The translations under genes were made by a program, and so were the position numbers. The notes under the pieces are model-generated. The model was not told the DNA's origin and ran no database searches. It saw only the letters and a program-made list of their open reading frames with translations. Of a stretch of DNA of 64,000 bases, positions 28,384 through 41,310 are shown piece after piece; the first letter of the stretch is position 1, and each line of letters opens with the position of its first letter. This DNA comes from Streptomyces sp. DG2A-72 (GTDB taxonomy: Bacteria; Actinomycetota; Actinomycetes; Streptomycetales; Streptomycetaceae): contig NZ_JASTLC010000001.1 in assembly GCF_030499575.1 (NCBI RefSeq), positions 1,550,001 to 1,614,000 on the forward strand, written 5' to 3'.

Positions 28384-30534
28384 TCATCCAATGTCAGGCG
28401 GATCAACCCGAACCCGAACCGCCTCTCCGCCCCCCTTGGCCATCCGCGCAGCCTGCGCCGCCTTCAACGCGGCCGCCAGCGCAGCCCCCCGCCCCGGCGG
28501 CACCCGGATCAAGGCCCGGTCCCAGTGCTCCCCAGGTGGCGGCGCCCCCACGCGCCGCGGTCCCCCCGCGGCGGTGACGGGCACCGGCACGGGCCCCAAC
28601 ACCTGGGCTTCCCGCGGCAGTTCCACCGCCTCCAGGAACTCCACGACCGCCTCCCCCGGCCCGGTCACGGCAGCCATCCGCGACACCGGTGGAAAACCCA
28701 ACTCGGCGCGCTCGCCGAGCTCCCGTACCGCATGGCCGACGGGATCCCACCGCACCAGCGCCTGCACGGGCCGCAACGTGGGTTCGGCGACGACCACCAC
28801 GGTGCCGCCGTCCCCCTGTGGCCGTACGAGCGCGGACGCGGCGATCCACCGCCGCAACGCGTCCTCGCCGGCGCGCAGATCGGGCCGACCGAGCATGGCC
28901 CAGCCGTCCAGCAGCAGGGCCGCCGCATATCCGCCCTCGGCAACCGGCTCGGCCCCGGGCGTACTCACGACCAGTGCGGGAGCCCCCGGGACGGTGTCCA
29001 GCACATGCTCACGCCCCGACGTCCGCACCGGAACGGCCGGGAAGGCACGCCCCAGTTCCTCGGCGGTCCGCCGCGCCCCGACGACCTGCGCCCGCAGCCG
29101 GAACGACCCGCACTCCGGACAGTGCCAGGCACCCTCCTCACGCCCACACCAGCCACACCGCAACGCCCCGGCGTCCTGCGCCTCCATCGGCCCGGCGCAA
29201 TGCCGGCACCGCGCCGGCGCCCGGCACTGCGCGCAGGCCATCCGCGGCACGTACCCCCTCCGCGGCACCTGCACGAGCACCGGCCCGGTACGCAAGGCGT
29301 CCCTGACGACCTGCCAGGCAAGGCTTGGCAGCCGTGCCGCCCGCGCGGCCTCGTCCCGCGCGAGATCCCCGTCCCCCACGGTCCGTACGAGCGGCGCGGC
29401 GCCCCGCACCTGCTCGCGCGCCGCCACCAGTGGCCCCGCCCACCCGCTCTCCACGAGCTGCGCGGCCTCCACCGTGCAGCTCCAACTGCCCAGCAGAAAG
29501 GCGCACTTGTCCTGGGCGGCCCGGAGCAGCAGCACCTCACGCGCATGCGGCTGCGGCGCATGCAGCTCGCTGTGGCTGTCGTCGCCGTCGTCCCAGATGG
29601 CGACGAGCCCGAGATCCTGCACCGGGGCGAACATCGCGGCCCGCGTCCCCACGACGGCTCGCACGGACCCCCGCCGCACCGCCAGCCACTCCTGATACCG
29701 CTTCTCGGGCCCGGCATCGGCGGTGAGCACCGCATGCCGCCCCTCCCCCAGCAGCGAGGTCAACGCGGCGTCGACCCGCGCCACGGCCCGCCCGTCCGGC
29801 AGCACGACCAGCGCCCCGCGTCCGGAGGCGAGCGTCGCCACAACGGCCCGGGCCAGCTCATCGCTCCACGCATCGGCACCGGGCAGCGCATTCCACACGG
29901 CACGCGGCGCACCCCCGGAGGCCAACGCCTCAAGAAACCCGCCCCCTCGCTCGTACCGCGCCCATGACCCCGCATCCGGCACCCCGGGCGCGGACAACGG
30001 CTCGGGCGACGGCCGCTGCTCGGCCCGCGCACTGCGCGGCGGCACCGCGAGCTGCAACACATCGGCGAGACTCCCGGCATACCGATCGGCAACAGCGCGA
30101 GCCAATCCGAGCAGTTCCTCGCTCAACACGGGCTCGGGCGACACCACCTGGGCCAGCGCGGCCAACGGCCCCGCGTAGTCGGACTCGGCCCGCCGCTCGA
30201 CGAGGAACCCGTCGATCAGCCCGCCGCCCTCACGCCGCCCGTCGCGCACCCGATGCCGCCCGGCCCCGAACCGCACCCGCACGCGCACCCCCGGCTGCGC
30301 CTCGGCATCGAGCTCCTCGGGCACCGCATAGTCAAAGTACCGATCAAGATGCAGCACCCCCTTGTCCACCAGCACCCGCGCAACAGGCAGCTCCTTCGCC
30401 AACGCGGCCCCCCGCCACGTCCGCGGCTTGGCCCGCGGCGCCTTCGCCTGACGCACGCTCTCCCGGATGAACGCGAGCTGCTCAGGCGGCGCACCCTCCA
30501 CGCCACCTTCCCCCTGCCCGTTCTCGCTGCTCAC
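28384..30534 (-). CDS. priA: Primosomal protein N' (PriA-like), helicase motifs degenerate
   Basis: A 716-aa protein with PriA layout: 3' DNA-end-binding domain (VLHLDRYFDYAVPEELDAEA), winged helix, a two-lobed helicase fold, and the Zn-binding insert with cysteine pairs CAQC, CRHC, CGWC and CPEC. The ATPase motifs are eroded. Where Walker A is expected the sequence reads VWNALPGADAWSDELARAVV, without G-K-T/S. The DEEH box is WDDGDDSHSEL. This matches the actinobacterial PriA subgroup believed to have lost helicase activity while keeping the replication-restart scaffold role. It precedes metK in the usual Streptomyces order. Confidence 0.9.
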   Translation of the reverse strand: MSSENGQGEGGVEGAPPEQLAFIRESVRQAKAPRAKPRTWRGAALAKELPVARVLVDKGVLHLDRYFDYAVPEELDAEAQPGVRVRVRFGAGRHRVRDGRREGGGLIDGFLVERRAESDYAGPLAALAQVVSPEPVLSEELLGLARAVADRYAGSLADVLQLAVPPRSARAEQRPSPEPLSAPGVPDAGSWARYERGGGFLEALASGGAPRAVWNALPGADAWSDELARAVVATLASGRGALVVLPDGRAVARVDAALTSLLGEGRHAVLTADAGPEKRYQEWLAVRRGSVRAVVGTRAAMFAPVQDLGLVAIWDDGDDSHSELHAPQPHAREVLLLRAAQDKCAFLLGSWSCTVEAAQLVESGWAGPLVAAREQVRGAAPLVRTVGDGDLARDEAARAARLPSLAWQVVRDALRTGPVLVQVPRRGYVPRMACAQCRAPARCRHCAGPMEAQDAGALRCGWCGREEGAWHCPECGSFRLRAQVVGARRTAEELGRAFPAVPVRTSGREHVLDTVPGAPALVVSTPGAEPVAEGGYAAALLLDGWAMLGRPDLRAGEDALRRWIAASALVRPQGDGGTVVVVAEPTLRPVQALVRWDPVGHAVRELGERAELGFPPVSRMAAVTGPGEAVVEFLEAVELPREAQVLGPVPVPVTAAGGPRRVGAPPPGEHWDRALIRVPPGRGAALAAALKAAQAARMAKGGGEAVRVRVDPPDIG

Positions 30535-30733
30535 ACCTGCATTCTTCCAAACGCCACTGACAGTCCCCTCGGCCGTGGCCGAAAGCGCTTACTCGACACG
30601 ATTCACCGCGTCGGCTTCCCTCCGGGAGGAGGAAACGGGAAACGCCCGTTTCGCCTTGTTCGGCCCAGCCCACGTGCCCCAGTCTGAAGCGCGGCACTCG
30701 CCGGCTGCGGGCCGGGGAGTGACGGAGGTTGAA

Positions 30734-31660
30734 GTGCTGGAGCAGTCGCACGACTTCGGACGGGAACTGCGCAGGAGGCGCCTGGCCGCCCGGCTCTCCC
30801 TGCAACAGCTGGGACAGCGAGTGCACTACAGCAAGAGCCAGCTGAGCAAGGTGGAACGCGGAATCAAGCGTCCGACGTCCGACCTGGCGCGTCTGTGCGA
30901 CACCGAGCTGAGGCCGGCGGCGAGACGGTTCGAGTTCGTTCCAGCCGGTCACACGTCGAGGGCTGATCGCCGCCGGGGCCGCGTCCGCGCTGACAACGCA
31001 AACGGGCGAACCGCCCGTCTCCCCCATTCAAGAGGGGACCGAGACCCTCCTGGATGCTTCACGAACACTGTTCGACCAGTTCCGGCGTCTGGGCCAGGCG
31101 TCCGGTCCCGCGAGCGTGCTGCCTCCCCTCATCGCCCAGACCCACAGCCTGGAGCAGCTCGCCCTGCACACCGGCCCCCGTACCCGCCGGGCACTCCTGC
31201 TCCTCGCCTCACGCTATGCCGAGTACGCGGGCTGGATGGCGCAGGAGTGCGGTGACGACCCGGCCGCCATGTGGTGGACGGACCGTGCCGTGCAGTTGGC
31301 CGCCGCCGGAGCGGACACCGGGCTCGCCGCCTACGCACAGGTCCGGCGCGCTCTGATCAGCCTGTATCGCGGAGACGCACGTGAAGCGGTCCAGCTGGCC
31401 GCCCGCGCGCTCGAGAGCGACGTACCCCTGCGCATCCGGGTACCCCCTCCTTGGACTCGCTCCTGGAGTGGTTCGGTTTCTCGGCCGATGATCCGGATCT
31501 CAACTTGTTCGGCGAGCGACTCACGAACCTCGCACGCGTGCACGGCAAGACGGACGCAGTCGACGAGCTACGGCGCCGCTTCGCCGGAGGATCTGAAGGA
31601 GACCCCGAGGAGGGCCCGGACGACGTCGCTCCCCCTGCGCTGGACGAACCGGCGCTGTGA
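30734..31660 (+). pseudogene. Broken XRE-family regulator with TPR-like sensor region
   Basis: GTG 30734 with an excellent Shine-Dalgarno (GGAGG, spacer 5) opens a clear XRE helix-turn-helix (FGRELRRRRLAARLSLQQLG, then SKSQLSKVERGIKRPTSDLA). Near 30910 the homology leaves this frame. EAGGE is in the second frame, and RRGLIAAGAASALTT through the helical LAQTHSLEQLALHTGPRTRR region is in the third, up to about 31440. The last piece (LDSLLEWFGFSADDPDLNLF to 31660) is back in the first frame. Several indels and probably a deletion are needed to explain this. The intact gene would be a typical Streptomyces XRE/TPR regulator. Confidence 0.75.
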
Positions 31661-31667
31661 AAGGACC

Positions 31668-31701
31668 GAGGCCCGGCTGCCTCGAACGGCAACCGGGCCT
31701 C
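31668..31701 (-). terminator. Terminator downstream of metK
   Basis: GAGGCCCGGCTGCC (31668-31681) pairs with GGCAACCGGGCCTC (31688-31701) with one mismatch and a 6-base loop. It lies 18 bases past the metK stop and also after the XRE remnant, so it could act both ways. Confidence 0.75.
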
Positions 31702-31718
31702 GCGGAAAGCCGTGGGAC

Positions 31719-32927
31719 CTACAGCCCCGCCGCCTGCCGCAGCGCCTCCACGCGGTCCGTGCGCTCCCAGGTGAACTCGGGGAGCTCACGGCCGAAGTGG
31801 CCGTATGCGGCGGTCTGGGCGTAGATCGGGCGGAGGAGGTCGAGGTCGCGGATGATGGCGGCCGGGCGGAGGTCGAAGACCTCGTCGATCGCCTTCTCGA
31901 TCTTCTCGTGGTCGATCTTGGCGGTGCCGAAGGTCTCGACGAAGAGACCGACCGGCTCGGCCTTGCCGATGGCGTAGGCGACCTGGACCTCGCAGCGGGT
32001 GGCGAGGCCCGCGGCGACGACGTTCTTGGCGACCCAGCGCATCGCGTACGCCGCCGAACGGTCCACCTTGGACGGGTCCTTGCCGGAGAAGGCGCCGCCG
32101 CCGTGGCGGGCCATGCCGCCGTACGTGTCGATGATGATCTTGCGGCCGGTGAGGCCGGCGTCGCCCATCGGGCCGCCGATCTCGAAGCGGCCGGTGGGGT
32201 TGACCAGCAGGCGGTAGTTCTCGGTGTCGAGCTTGATGCCCTCGTCGAGGAGCGCCTTCAGCTCCGCCTCCACGACGAACTCGCGGATGTCGGGGGCGAG
32301 CAGGGACTCCAGGTCGATGTCGCTCGCGTGCTGCGAGGAGACCACGACCGTGTCGAGGCGGACGGCCTTGTCGCCGTCGTACTCGATGGTGACCTGGGTC
32401 TTTCCGTCAGGGCGCAGGTACGGGATGGTGCCGTTCTTGCGGACCTCGGACAAGCGCTTCGACAGACGGTGCGCCAGGAAGATCGGCAGCGGCATCAGCG
32501 TCGGCGTCTCGTCCGTCGCGTAGCCGAACATCAGGCCCTGGTCGCCCGCGCCCTGCTTGTCCAGCTCGTCCTCGTCGCCCTCGACGCGGTTCTCGTACGC
32601 CGTGTCGACGCCCTGCGCGATGTCCGGGGACTGCGCGCCGATGGACACCGACACACCGCAGGAGGCGCCGTCGAAGCCCTTCTTCGAGGAGTCGTAGCCG
32701 ATCTCGAGGACCTTGTTGCGGACAAGCGTCGCGATGTCCGCGTACGTCTTGGTGGTGACCTCGCCGGCCACATGCACCAGGCCGGTCGTGATCAGCGTCT
32801 CGACGGCGACCCGGGACGTCGGGTCCTCGCGCAGTAGCGCGTCGAGAATGGTGTCGCTGATCTGGTCAGCGATCTTGTCGGGGTGGCCCTCGGTGACGGA
32901 CTCCGAGGTGAACAGGCGACGGGACAC
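31719..32927 (-). CDS. metK: S-adenosylmethionine synthase
   Basis: A 402-aa cytosolic enzyme making SAM from methionine and ATP. It opens with [20 protein letters not shown] (ATP-binding His-Pro-Asp-Lys). Other signatures are [16 protein letters not shown], the P-loop-like [20 protein letters not shown], and VTIEYDGDK. Length is standard. It is read from a leader containing a GC-rich hairpin and ends at a terminator. The ATG at 32927 follows GGGAGCG. SAM supply is linked to antibiotic production and development in streptomycetes. Confidence 0.98.
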   Translation of the reverse strand: MSRRLFTSESVTEGHPDKIADQISDTILDALLREDPTSRVAVETLITTGLVHVAGEVTTKTYADIATLVRNKVLEIGYDSSKKGFDGASCGVSVSIGAQSPDIAQGVDTAYENRVEGDEDELDKQGAGDQGLMFGYATDETPTLMPLPIFLAHRLSKRLSEVRKNGTIPYLRPDGKTQVTIEYDGDKAVRLDTVVVSSQHASDIDLESLLAPDIREFVVEAELKALLDEGIKLDTENYRLLVNPTGRFEIGGPMGDAGLTGRKIIIDTYGGMARHGGGAFSGKDPSKVDRSAAYAMRWVAKNVVAAGLATRCEVQVAYAIGKAEPVGLFVETFGTAKIDHEKIEKAIDEVFDLRPAAIIRDLDLLRPIYAQTAAYGHFGRELPEFTWERTDRVEALRQAAGL

Positions 32928-32969
32928 AACGCTCCCTGGGGTTGCAGCGGCTGCTGGCTGATCATGGTC

Positions 32970-33002
32970 GGACGGGCTCGGGGGCTGCGCCCGGCTCCGT
33001 CC
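32970..33002 (-). promoter_or_regulatory. GC-rich hairpin in the metK leader
   Basis: GGACGG (32970-32975) pairs with CCGTCC (32997-33002), with further internal G/C pairing. It lies 40-75 bases upstream of the metK start. It does not match any SAM riboswitch consensus I know. It may be an RNA-stability or translation element. Confidence 0.35.
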
Positions 33003-33166
33003 GAGAACAGTTTATCGGTCGGCTCGGCCGTCGGTCCTCCTGTCTCGCCACTCGGGAGCACTGTGACCTGCGGCACGGGCATTCTGCCCAATCCACGGTG
33101 ACCTTGGCCAGGGGTGCCACGCCTCTATGTCCGAGGCGGAGCAGAGCCGTGAAGCGAATGAAACAT

Positions 33167-34369
33167 TCAACGCAGCCGCTGAGCCACCAGGTCCCACACT
33201 GTTTCGGCCAGGGCTTCCTTGGGGCCGTGCGGGACGGAAGTCTCGGTGCCGTCGGCGCCCAGCACGACCGCCTCGTTCTCCTCGGCGCCGAACGTCTTGC
33301 GCTCCCCCACCTCGTTCACCACCAGCAGATCGCAGCCCTTGCGTGCCAGCTTCTTACGACCGTTGGCCAGGACGTCGTCCGTCTCGGCGGCGAAGCCGAC
33401 GATCACCTGTCCGGGGCGGGCGCGGTCGGCCGAGATCTCCGCGAGGATGTCCGGATTCCGTACCAGCACGATGGGGTCCGGGTCCTGGCCGTCCCTCTTT
33501 TTGATCTTTCCGGCCGCGTAGGTCGCCGGGCGGAAGTCCGCGACCGCGGCGGCCATGACGACGGCGTCGGCGTCCGCGGCCGCCTTCAGCACCGCCTCAC
33601 GCAGCTGTACGGCCGTCCCGACCGGCACGACATCCACACCCGCCGGGTCGGGCAGGGCCGCGTTCGCGGCGATCAGCGTCACCCGGGCGCCGCGCGCCGC
33701 GGCGGTGCGGGCGAGGGCGTAGCCCTGCTTGCCGGAGGAGCGGTTGCCGAGGAAGCGGACCGGGTCGAGGGGCTCGCGGGTGCCCCCCGCGCTGACGACG
33801 ACGTGCCGGCCGGCCAGGTCGGGTTCCGTCACCCCCCGGGCGAGGACGCGGCGGCAGACCTCGAAGATCTCGGCCGGCTCGGGCAGCCGGCCCTTGCCGG
33901 TGTCGACGCCGGTGAGGCGGCCCACGGCCGGTTCGATGACGACCGCACCGCGGCGGCGCAGCGTCGCCACGTTCTCCTGGGTGGCCGGGTGCTCCCACAT
34001 CTCCGTGTGCATGGCGGGGGCGAAGACGACCGGGCAGCGGGCGGTGAGGAGAGTGTTGGTGAGCAGGTCGTCGGCGAGGCCGTGGGCCGCCTTCGCGAGC
34101 ATGTCGGCGGTCGCCGGGGCGACGACCACCAGATCGGCGTGCTGGCCGATACGGACGTGCGGGACCTCGTGGACGTCGTCCCAGACCTCCGTCGCGACCG
34201 GGTGGCCGGAGAGCGCGGACCAGGTGGCGGCGCCGACGAAGTGCAGGGCGGAGGCGGTCGGCACCACACGGACGTCGTGCCCGGACTCGGTCAGTCTGCG
34301 CAGCAGCTCACAGGCCTTGTACGCGGCGATACCTCCGCTGACCCCCAGAACGACCTTGGGCTTGTCCAC
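33167..34369 (-). CDS. coaBC: Bifunctional phosphopantothenoylcysteine decarboxylase/synthetase
   Basis: A 400-aa coenzyme A biosynthesis enzyme. The flavin-dependent decarboxylase half opens with KPKVVLGVSGGIAAYKACEL, with ADLVVVAPATADMLAK and the PAMHTEMWEHPATQ active-site motif. The CTP-dependent synthetase half has VVVSAGGTREPLDPVRFLGN, AAVADFRP and KIKK. GTG 34369 was chosen because GGGGAGA lies 6 bases upstream; the longer frame runs into a terminator hairpin. It lies downstream of rpoZ but behind that hairpin. Confidence 0.95.
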   Translation of the reverse strand: MDKPKVVLGVSGGIAAYKACELLRRLTESGHDVRVVPTASALHFVGAATWSALSGHPVATEVWDDVHEVPHVRIGQHADLVVVAPATADMLAKAAHGLADDLLTNTLLTARCPVVFAPAMHTEMWEHPATQENVATLRRRGAVVIEPAVGRLTGVDTGKGRLPEPAEIFEVCRRVLARGVTEPDLAGRHVVVSAGGTREPLDPVRFLGNRSSGKQGYALARTAAARGARVTLIAANAALPDPAGVDVVPVGTAVQLREAVLKAAADADAVVMAAAVADFRPATYAAGKIKKRDGQDPDPIVLVRNPDILAEISADRARPGQVIVGFAAETDDVLANGRKKLARKGCDLLVVNEVGERKTFGAEENEAVVLGADGTETSVPHGPKEALAETVWDLVAQRLR

Positions 34370-34411
34370 CGTCTCTCCCCGGACTCGGCAAACGTACGAC
34401 TCCACTACACA

Positions 34412-34446
34412 CCACAGGCCCGGCAGTCGCACTGCCGGGCCTGTGG
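34412..34446 (-). terminator. Terminator between rpoZ and coaBC
   Basis: A perfect 16-bp stem (34412-34427, CCACAGGCCCGGCAGT, with 34431-34446) closed by a 3-base loop, 25 bases beyond the rpoZ stop. It should separate gmk-rpoZ from coaBC at least partly. Confidence 0.8.
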
Positions 34447-34471
34447 AAAAGTCAGCTGCAAGCTGTAAATA

Positions 34472-34744
34472 CTACTGCGCCGGACCCTCAACGGCCTCGG
34501 ACGTCAGCAGACCCGCGTTGATCTCACGCAGGGCGATCGAGAGCGGCTTCTCGTGGACGTGGGTGTCGACGAGCGGACCGACGTACTCAAGGAGACCCTC
34601 GCCGAGCTGCGAGTAGTACGCGTTGATCTGACGGGCACGCTTGGCCGCGTAGATCACCAGGCTGTACTTCGAGTCGGTGGCCTCAAGCAACTCGTCGATC
34701 GGCGGGTTGATGATGCCCTCGGGCGCGGTGATGGAAGAGGACAC
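34472..34744 (-). CDS. rpoZ: RNA polymerase omega subunit
   Basis: A 90-aa subunit that helps the beta-prime chain fold and holds the polymerase together. Conserved features are [20 protein letters not shown] and [20 protein letters not shown], which include the family's S-K-Y...A-A-K-R-A-R-Q-I-N block. The GTG start at 34744 follows GGAAGG. It is 38 bases downstream of gmk, the widespread gmk-rpoZ pairing, and ends at the hairpin before coaBC. Confidence 0.97.
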   Translation of the reverse strand: MSSSITAPEGIINPPIDELLEATDSKYSLVIYAAKRARQINAYYSQLGEGLLEYVGPLVDTHVHEKPLSIALREINAGLLTSEAVEGPAQ

Positions 34745-34782
34745 GCTCTACCTTCCGACAGATGGGATGAGATCGAAAACGA

Positions 34783-35340
34783 TCACACAACGTCCACCAA
34801 GGCTAGCAGCTCGCGCGCCACGTCCTCGACGGAGGTGTTGACCAAGGTCACATCGAACTCCGGCTCGGCCTCCAGTTCGACCTTCGCGGCGTCCAGACGC
34901 CGCTCGATCACCTCGGGCGGCTCGGTGCCACGTCCGGTGAGTCTGCGCACCAGCTCCTCCCAGGAGGGAGGAGCCAGGAACACCAGCTGGGCCTCCGGCA
35001 TGGACTCGCGGACCTGCCGGGCACCCTGGAGGTCGATCTCCAGAAGGACGGGCTCACCCGCCTCCAGGCGCTCCAGCACGGCCCTACGGGGCGTCCCGTA
35101 GCGGTTGCCGGCGAATTCCGCCCACTCCAGCAGCTCGCCATTGGCGATCAGCTTGTCCATCTCCTCGTCGGTGACGAAGAAGTAGTGGACCCCATGCCGC
35201 TCGCCGGGGCGGGGCTTACGGGTCGTCGCCGACACCGAGAGCCAGACCTCGGGGTGTTCCTTGCGCATATGGGCGACGACCGTGCTCTTGCCGACCCCGG
35301 AGGGGCCGGAGAGCACGGTCAGCCGCGGACGTTCACTCAT
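34783..35340 (-). CDS. gmk: Guanylate kinase
   Basis: A 185-aa enzyme phosphorylating GMP to GDP. The P-loop is [20 protein letters not shown]; the GMP-binding segment has [20 protein letters not shown] and [20 protein letters not shown]; and the catalytic lid is [23 protein letters not shown] 35340 begins MSERPRLTV; a longer frame would run into the sIHF gene. It lies between sIHF and rpoZ, all on one strand. Confidence 0.97.
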   Translation of the reverse strand: MSERPRLTVLSGPSGVGKSTVVAHMRKEHPEVWLSVSATTRKPRPGERHGVHYFFVTDEEMDKLIANGELLEWAEFAGNRYGTPRRAVLERLEAGEPVLLEIDLQGARQVRESMPEAQLVFLAPPSWEELVRRLTGRGTEPPEVIERRLDAAKVELEAEPEFDVTLVNTSVEDVARELLALVDVV

Positions 35341-35398
35341 GCAGCGATTATTCCAGCTATCCCGGCATGCCCGGGACTCCCTGCCCGCATGGCCGGGC

Positions 35399-35722
35399 TC
35401 AGGAGCCGGTGCTGCCGAACTCACGCTCCAGGGAGGCGATCTGGTTCGAGCCGAGACCACGCACACGGCGGCTCTCGGAGATGCCGAGTCGCTCCATGAT
35501 CTGCTTGGCGCGGACCTTGCCCACGCCCGGCAGGGACTCGAGGAGGGCGGAGACCTTCATCTTGCCGATGACGTCGTTCTCCTGACCCTGCTTGATGACC
35601 TCGTGAAGGGAGGCGCCGGAGTGCTTGAGTCGATTCTTGACCTCGGCCCGCTCCCGGCGAGCCGCGGCGGCCTTTTCGAGCGCGGCTGCGCGCTGTTCAG
35701 GGGTAAGGGGCGGAAGAGCCAC
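35399..35722 (-). CDS. sihF: Streptomyces integration host factor-like DNA-binding protein
   Basis: A 107-aa basic nucleoid protein. A long N-terminal helix ([20 protein letters not shown]) is followed by a helix-two-turn-helix/HhH-like core ([20 protein letters not shown]) and a short helix ([20 protein letters not shown]). This is the actinobacterial IHF type, unrelated to enteric IHF, which binds DNA without strong sequence preference and affects chromosome compaction and antibiotic production. GTG 35722 is preceded by GAGGTGA. It is followed by gmk; the 280-base upstream gap to pyrF should hold its promoter. Confidence 0.95.
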   Translation of the reverse strand: MALPPLTPEQRAAALEKAAAARRERAEVKNRLKHSGASLHEVIKQGQENDVIGKMKVSALLESLPGVGKVRAKQIMERLGISESRRVRGLGSNQIASLEREFGSTGS

Positions 35723-36001
35723 GCCTACGTCACCTCGGATGTTGAACTGTCGGATACGGACCGGTGAGGAACCTAGTCGCCCCACACCTGGGGAGCCACG
35801 AGCAACACGCTTGCCCGTTCACTCTGCTCGGAGACTAGCGGCCAAGTCCGCCAGAGTCAGCGAGAACAGCGGAAAAGTCCTGGTCAGCCTCCCTAGAGAC
35901 GGACATTTACGACATACTGCCCCGGATTTGAGGATGTATTCAGACTCAAGTCGGTTCCGAGCCACTCATCGGAGGACTGGTACGACCCTGTTCGAAACGC
36001 C

Positions 36002-36844
36002 TCAGGCGGTGGCCACGGCCGCCCGGATCTCCTCCGCGAACCGCTCGGCGGCTCCCCGCAGCGCGCCGACGTCGGGCCCGTGCCGCAGCACACCCCGGCT
36101 GACGTTCGGAACGACATTGCGCACCGCGGCGCCGAAGACCCCGGGAAGGTCGGCCGGAGTGGCCCCCTGGGCGCCGATCCCGGGTGCGAGGAGCGGACCG
36201 TTGATGTCGAGATCGTACGACGACAGATCGCCGAGCGTGGCGCCGACGACCGCCCCGAAGGAGCCCATCGGCTCCTCCCCCGCGTTCTCGGCGGCCAGGT
36301 GCGCCAGCATCGTCGCTCCGACGGTCCGCCCGTCGGAGCGGACGGCGTGCTGGACCTCGCGGCCCTCGGGGTTCGAGGTGAGCGCCAGCACGAACAGGCC
36401 CGTACCGCTCTCCCGGGCCAGCGCGACGGCCGGGCTGAGCGAGCCGTAGCCCAGATACGGCGAGACCGTCAGCGCGTCCGAGAAGAGCGGCGAGCCCTTG
36501 CGGAGGAAGGACTCGGCGTACGCGGCCATGGTCGAGCCGATGTCGCCCCGCTTGGCGTCCATCACGACCAGCGCACCGGCGGCGCGGGCCTGAGCGACCG
36601 ACTTCTCCAGGACAGCGACACCCCGCGATCCGAATCGCTCGAAGAACGCGCTCTGCGGCTTGAGGACGGCGATCCGGTCGGCCAGCGCCTCGACGACCGT
36701 GCGGCTGAACCGCTCCAGGCCCGCGATGTCGTCGTTCAGGTCCCACTCGCTGAGCAGGGAGGCGTGCGGGTCGATGCCGACGCACAGCGGGCCGCGCTCG
36801 TCCATGGCGCGGCGCAGGCGTGCACCGAAGGATTCCGGGCTCAT
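36002..36844 (-). CDS. pyrF: Orotidine 5'-phosphate decarboxylase (type 2)
   Basis: A 280-aa TIM-barrel enzyme making UMP from OMP, the last step of the pathway. It opens with ARLRRAMDERGPLCVGIDPH. The catalytic charge network is visible as VVMDAKRGDIGSTMAAYAES (D-x-K-x-x-D), followed by FVLALTSNPEG and LAPGIGAQGATPADLPGVF near the phosphate-binding end. Its ATG overlaps the pyrD stop (ATGA), so it is the last gene of the pyr operon. Confidence 0.96.
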   Translation of the reverse strand: MSPESFGARLRRAMDERGPLCVGIDPHASLLSEWDLNDDIAGLERFSRTVVEALADRIAVLKPQSAFFERFGSRGVAVLEKSVAQARAAGALVVMDAKRGDIGSTMAAYAESFLRKGSPLFSDALTVSPYLGYGSLSPAVALARESGTGLFVLALTSNPEGREVQHAVRSDGRTVGATMLAHLAAENAGEEPMGSFGAVVGATLGDLSSYDLDINGPLLAPGIGAQGATPADLPGVFGAAVRNVVPNVSRGVLRHGPDVGALRGAAERFAEEIRAAVATA

Positions 36845-37947
36845 GCGGCCTTCCTTACGTCGGCGCCGACCGCGTCGGCGAGGGTGGCGTACGGGCTGGT
36901 GCTCAGGCGGGCGGCGAGGCCCTTGTGGACGGCGCGGGCGTAGCAGGGGCCGTCGTAGATGAAGGCGCTGTAGCCCTGGACGAGGGTGGCGCCGGCGAGG
37001 ATGCGCTGCCAGGCGTCCTCGGCGTCCTCGATGCCGCCGACGCCCACGAGGGTGATCCGGTCGCCCACGCGCGCGTAGAGGCGGCGCAGCACCTCCAGGG
37101 AGCGCTCCTTGAGCGGGGCGCCCGAGAGTCCGCCGCTCTCCTGGACCAGCGAGGGTTCGGATGTCAAACCGAGGTCCTCGCGCGCGATGGTGGTGTTCGT
37201 GGCGATGATCCCGTCCAGACCGAGCTCGACGGCCAGGTCGGCGACCGCGTCGACGTCCTCGTCGGCGAGGTCCGGCGCGATCTTCACCAGCAGCGGGACG
37301 CGGCGGTCGGTGACCGTACGGTCGGCGGCCTCACGGACGGCGCTCAGGAGGGGACGCAAGTGATCCACGGCCTGCAGGTTGCGCAGGCCGGGCGTGTTCG
37401 GCGAGGAGACGTTCACGACCAGGTAGTCGGCGTACGGCGCGAGGCGCTCCGTCGACTTCACGTAGTCCCCGGCCGCCTCGGCCTCCGGGACGACCTTGGT
37501 CTTGCCGATGTTCACGCCGACGACGGTCTTGAAGACCGGCGTGCGGGAGGCCAGCCGGGCGGCGACGGCCAGTGAGCCCTCGTTGTTGAAGCCCATGCGG
37601 TTGATCAGCGCCCGGTCCGGCACCAGCCGGAACAGCCGCTTCTTGGGATTGCCCGGCTGCGCCTCCCCGGTGACCGTGCCGATCTCGACGTGGTCGAAGC
37701 CCAGCATCGACATGCCGTCGACGGCGATCGCGTTCTTGTCGAAGCCGGCGGCGAGCCCGAAGGGGCCGTGCATACGCAGCCCGAACGCCTCGGTGCGCAG
37801 CGCCTTGTAGCGGGGCGCGAGCATGGCCGCGACGAACGTGCGCAGCACCGGGATGCGAACGGCGAATCGGATCCAGCGGAACGCCAGATGGTGGGCCTGC
37901 TCCGGGTCCATCCGCTGGAACACCAGACGGAAGAAAAGCTTGTACAT
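36841..37947 (-). CDS. pyrD: Dihydroorotate dehydrogenase (quinone), class 2
   Basis: A 368-aa FMN enzyme that oxidises dihydroorotate to orotate at the membrane and passes electrons to quinone. The N-terminal helix (MYKLFFRLVFQRMDPEQAHH) is the class-2 membrane-association segment. Key motifs are GLAAGFDKNAIAVDGMSMLG, EIGTVTGEAQPGNPKKRLFR, VVNVSSPNTPGLRNLQ (catalytic Ser region) and GVGGIEDAEDAWQRILAGAT with its FMN phosphate loop. I prefer ATG 37947 over the adjacent GTG 37950 for spacing to GAGGA. It overlaps pyrF by 4 bases and follows carB by 54. Confidence 0.96.
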   Translation of the reverse strand: MYKLFFRLVFQRMDPEQAHHLAFRWIRFAVRIPVLRTFVAAMLAPRYKALRTEAFGLRMHGPFGLAAGFDKNAIAVDGMSMLGFDHVEIGTVTGEAQPGNPKKRLFRLVPDRALINRMGFNNEGSLAVAARLASRTPVFKTVVGVNIGKTKVVPEAEAAGDYVKSTERLAPYADYLVVNVSSPNTPGLRNLQAVDHLRPLLSAVREAADRTVTDRRVPLLVKIAPDLADEDVDAVADLAVELGLDGIIATNTTIAREDLGLTSEPSLVQESGGLSGAPLKERSLEVLRRLYARVGDRITLVGVGGIEDAEDAWQRILAGATLVQGYSAFIYDGPCYARAVHKGLAARLSTSPYATLADAVGADVRKAA

Positions 37948-38001
37948 CACTGTGTCCTCATGAAGAGGGGGACACCGTTTCCGATGTCCCCCTCAGGGCT
38001 G

Positions 38002-41302
<3,301 letters not shown>

Positions 41303-41310
<8 letters not shown>

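Noticed and set aside
31116..32837. Plus frame of 573 codons continuing the XRE fragment
   Set aside because: Past about 31440 it is antisense to metK and not protein-like. Only its first part belongs to the broken regulator.
32928..33166. SAM riboswitch ahead of metK
   Set aside because: I could not find the conserved cores of SAM-I, SAM-II or SAM-IV; only a simple hairpin is seen.
34370..34432. Longer coaBC start at 34432
   Set aside because: The region is occupied by the rpoZ terminator hairpin, and GTG 34369 has a clear RBS.
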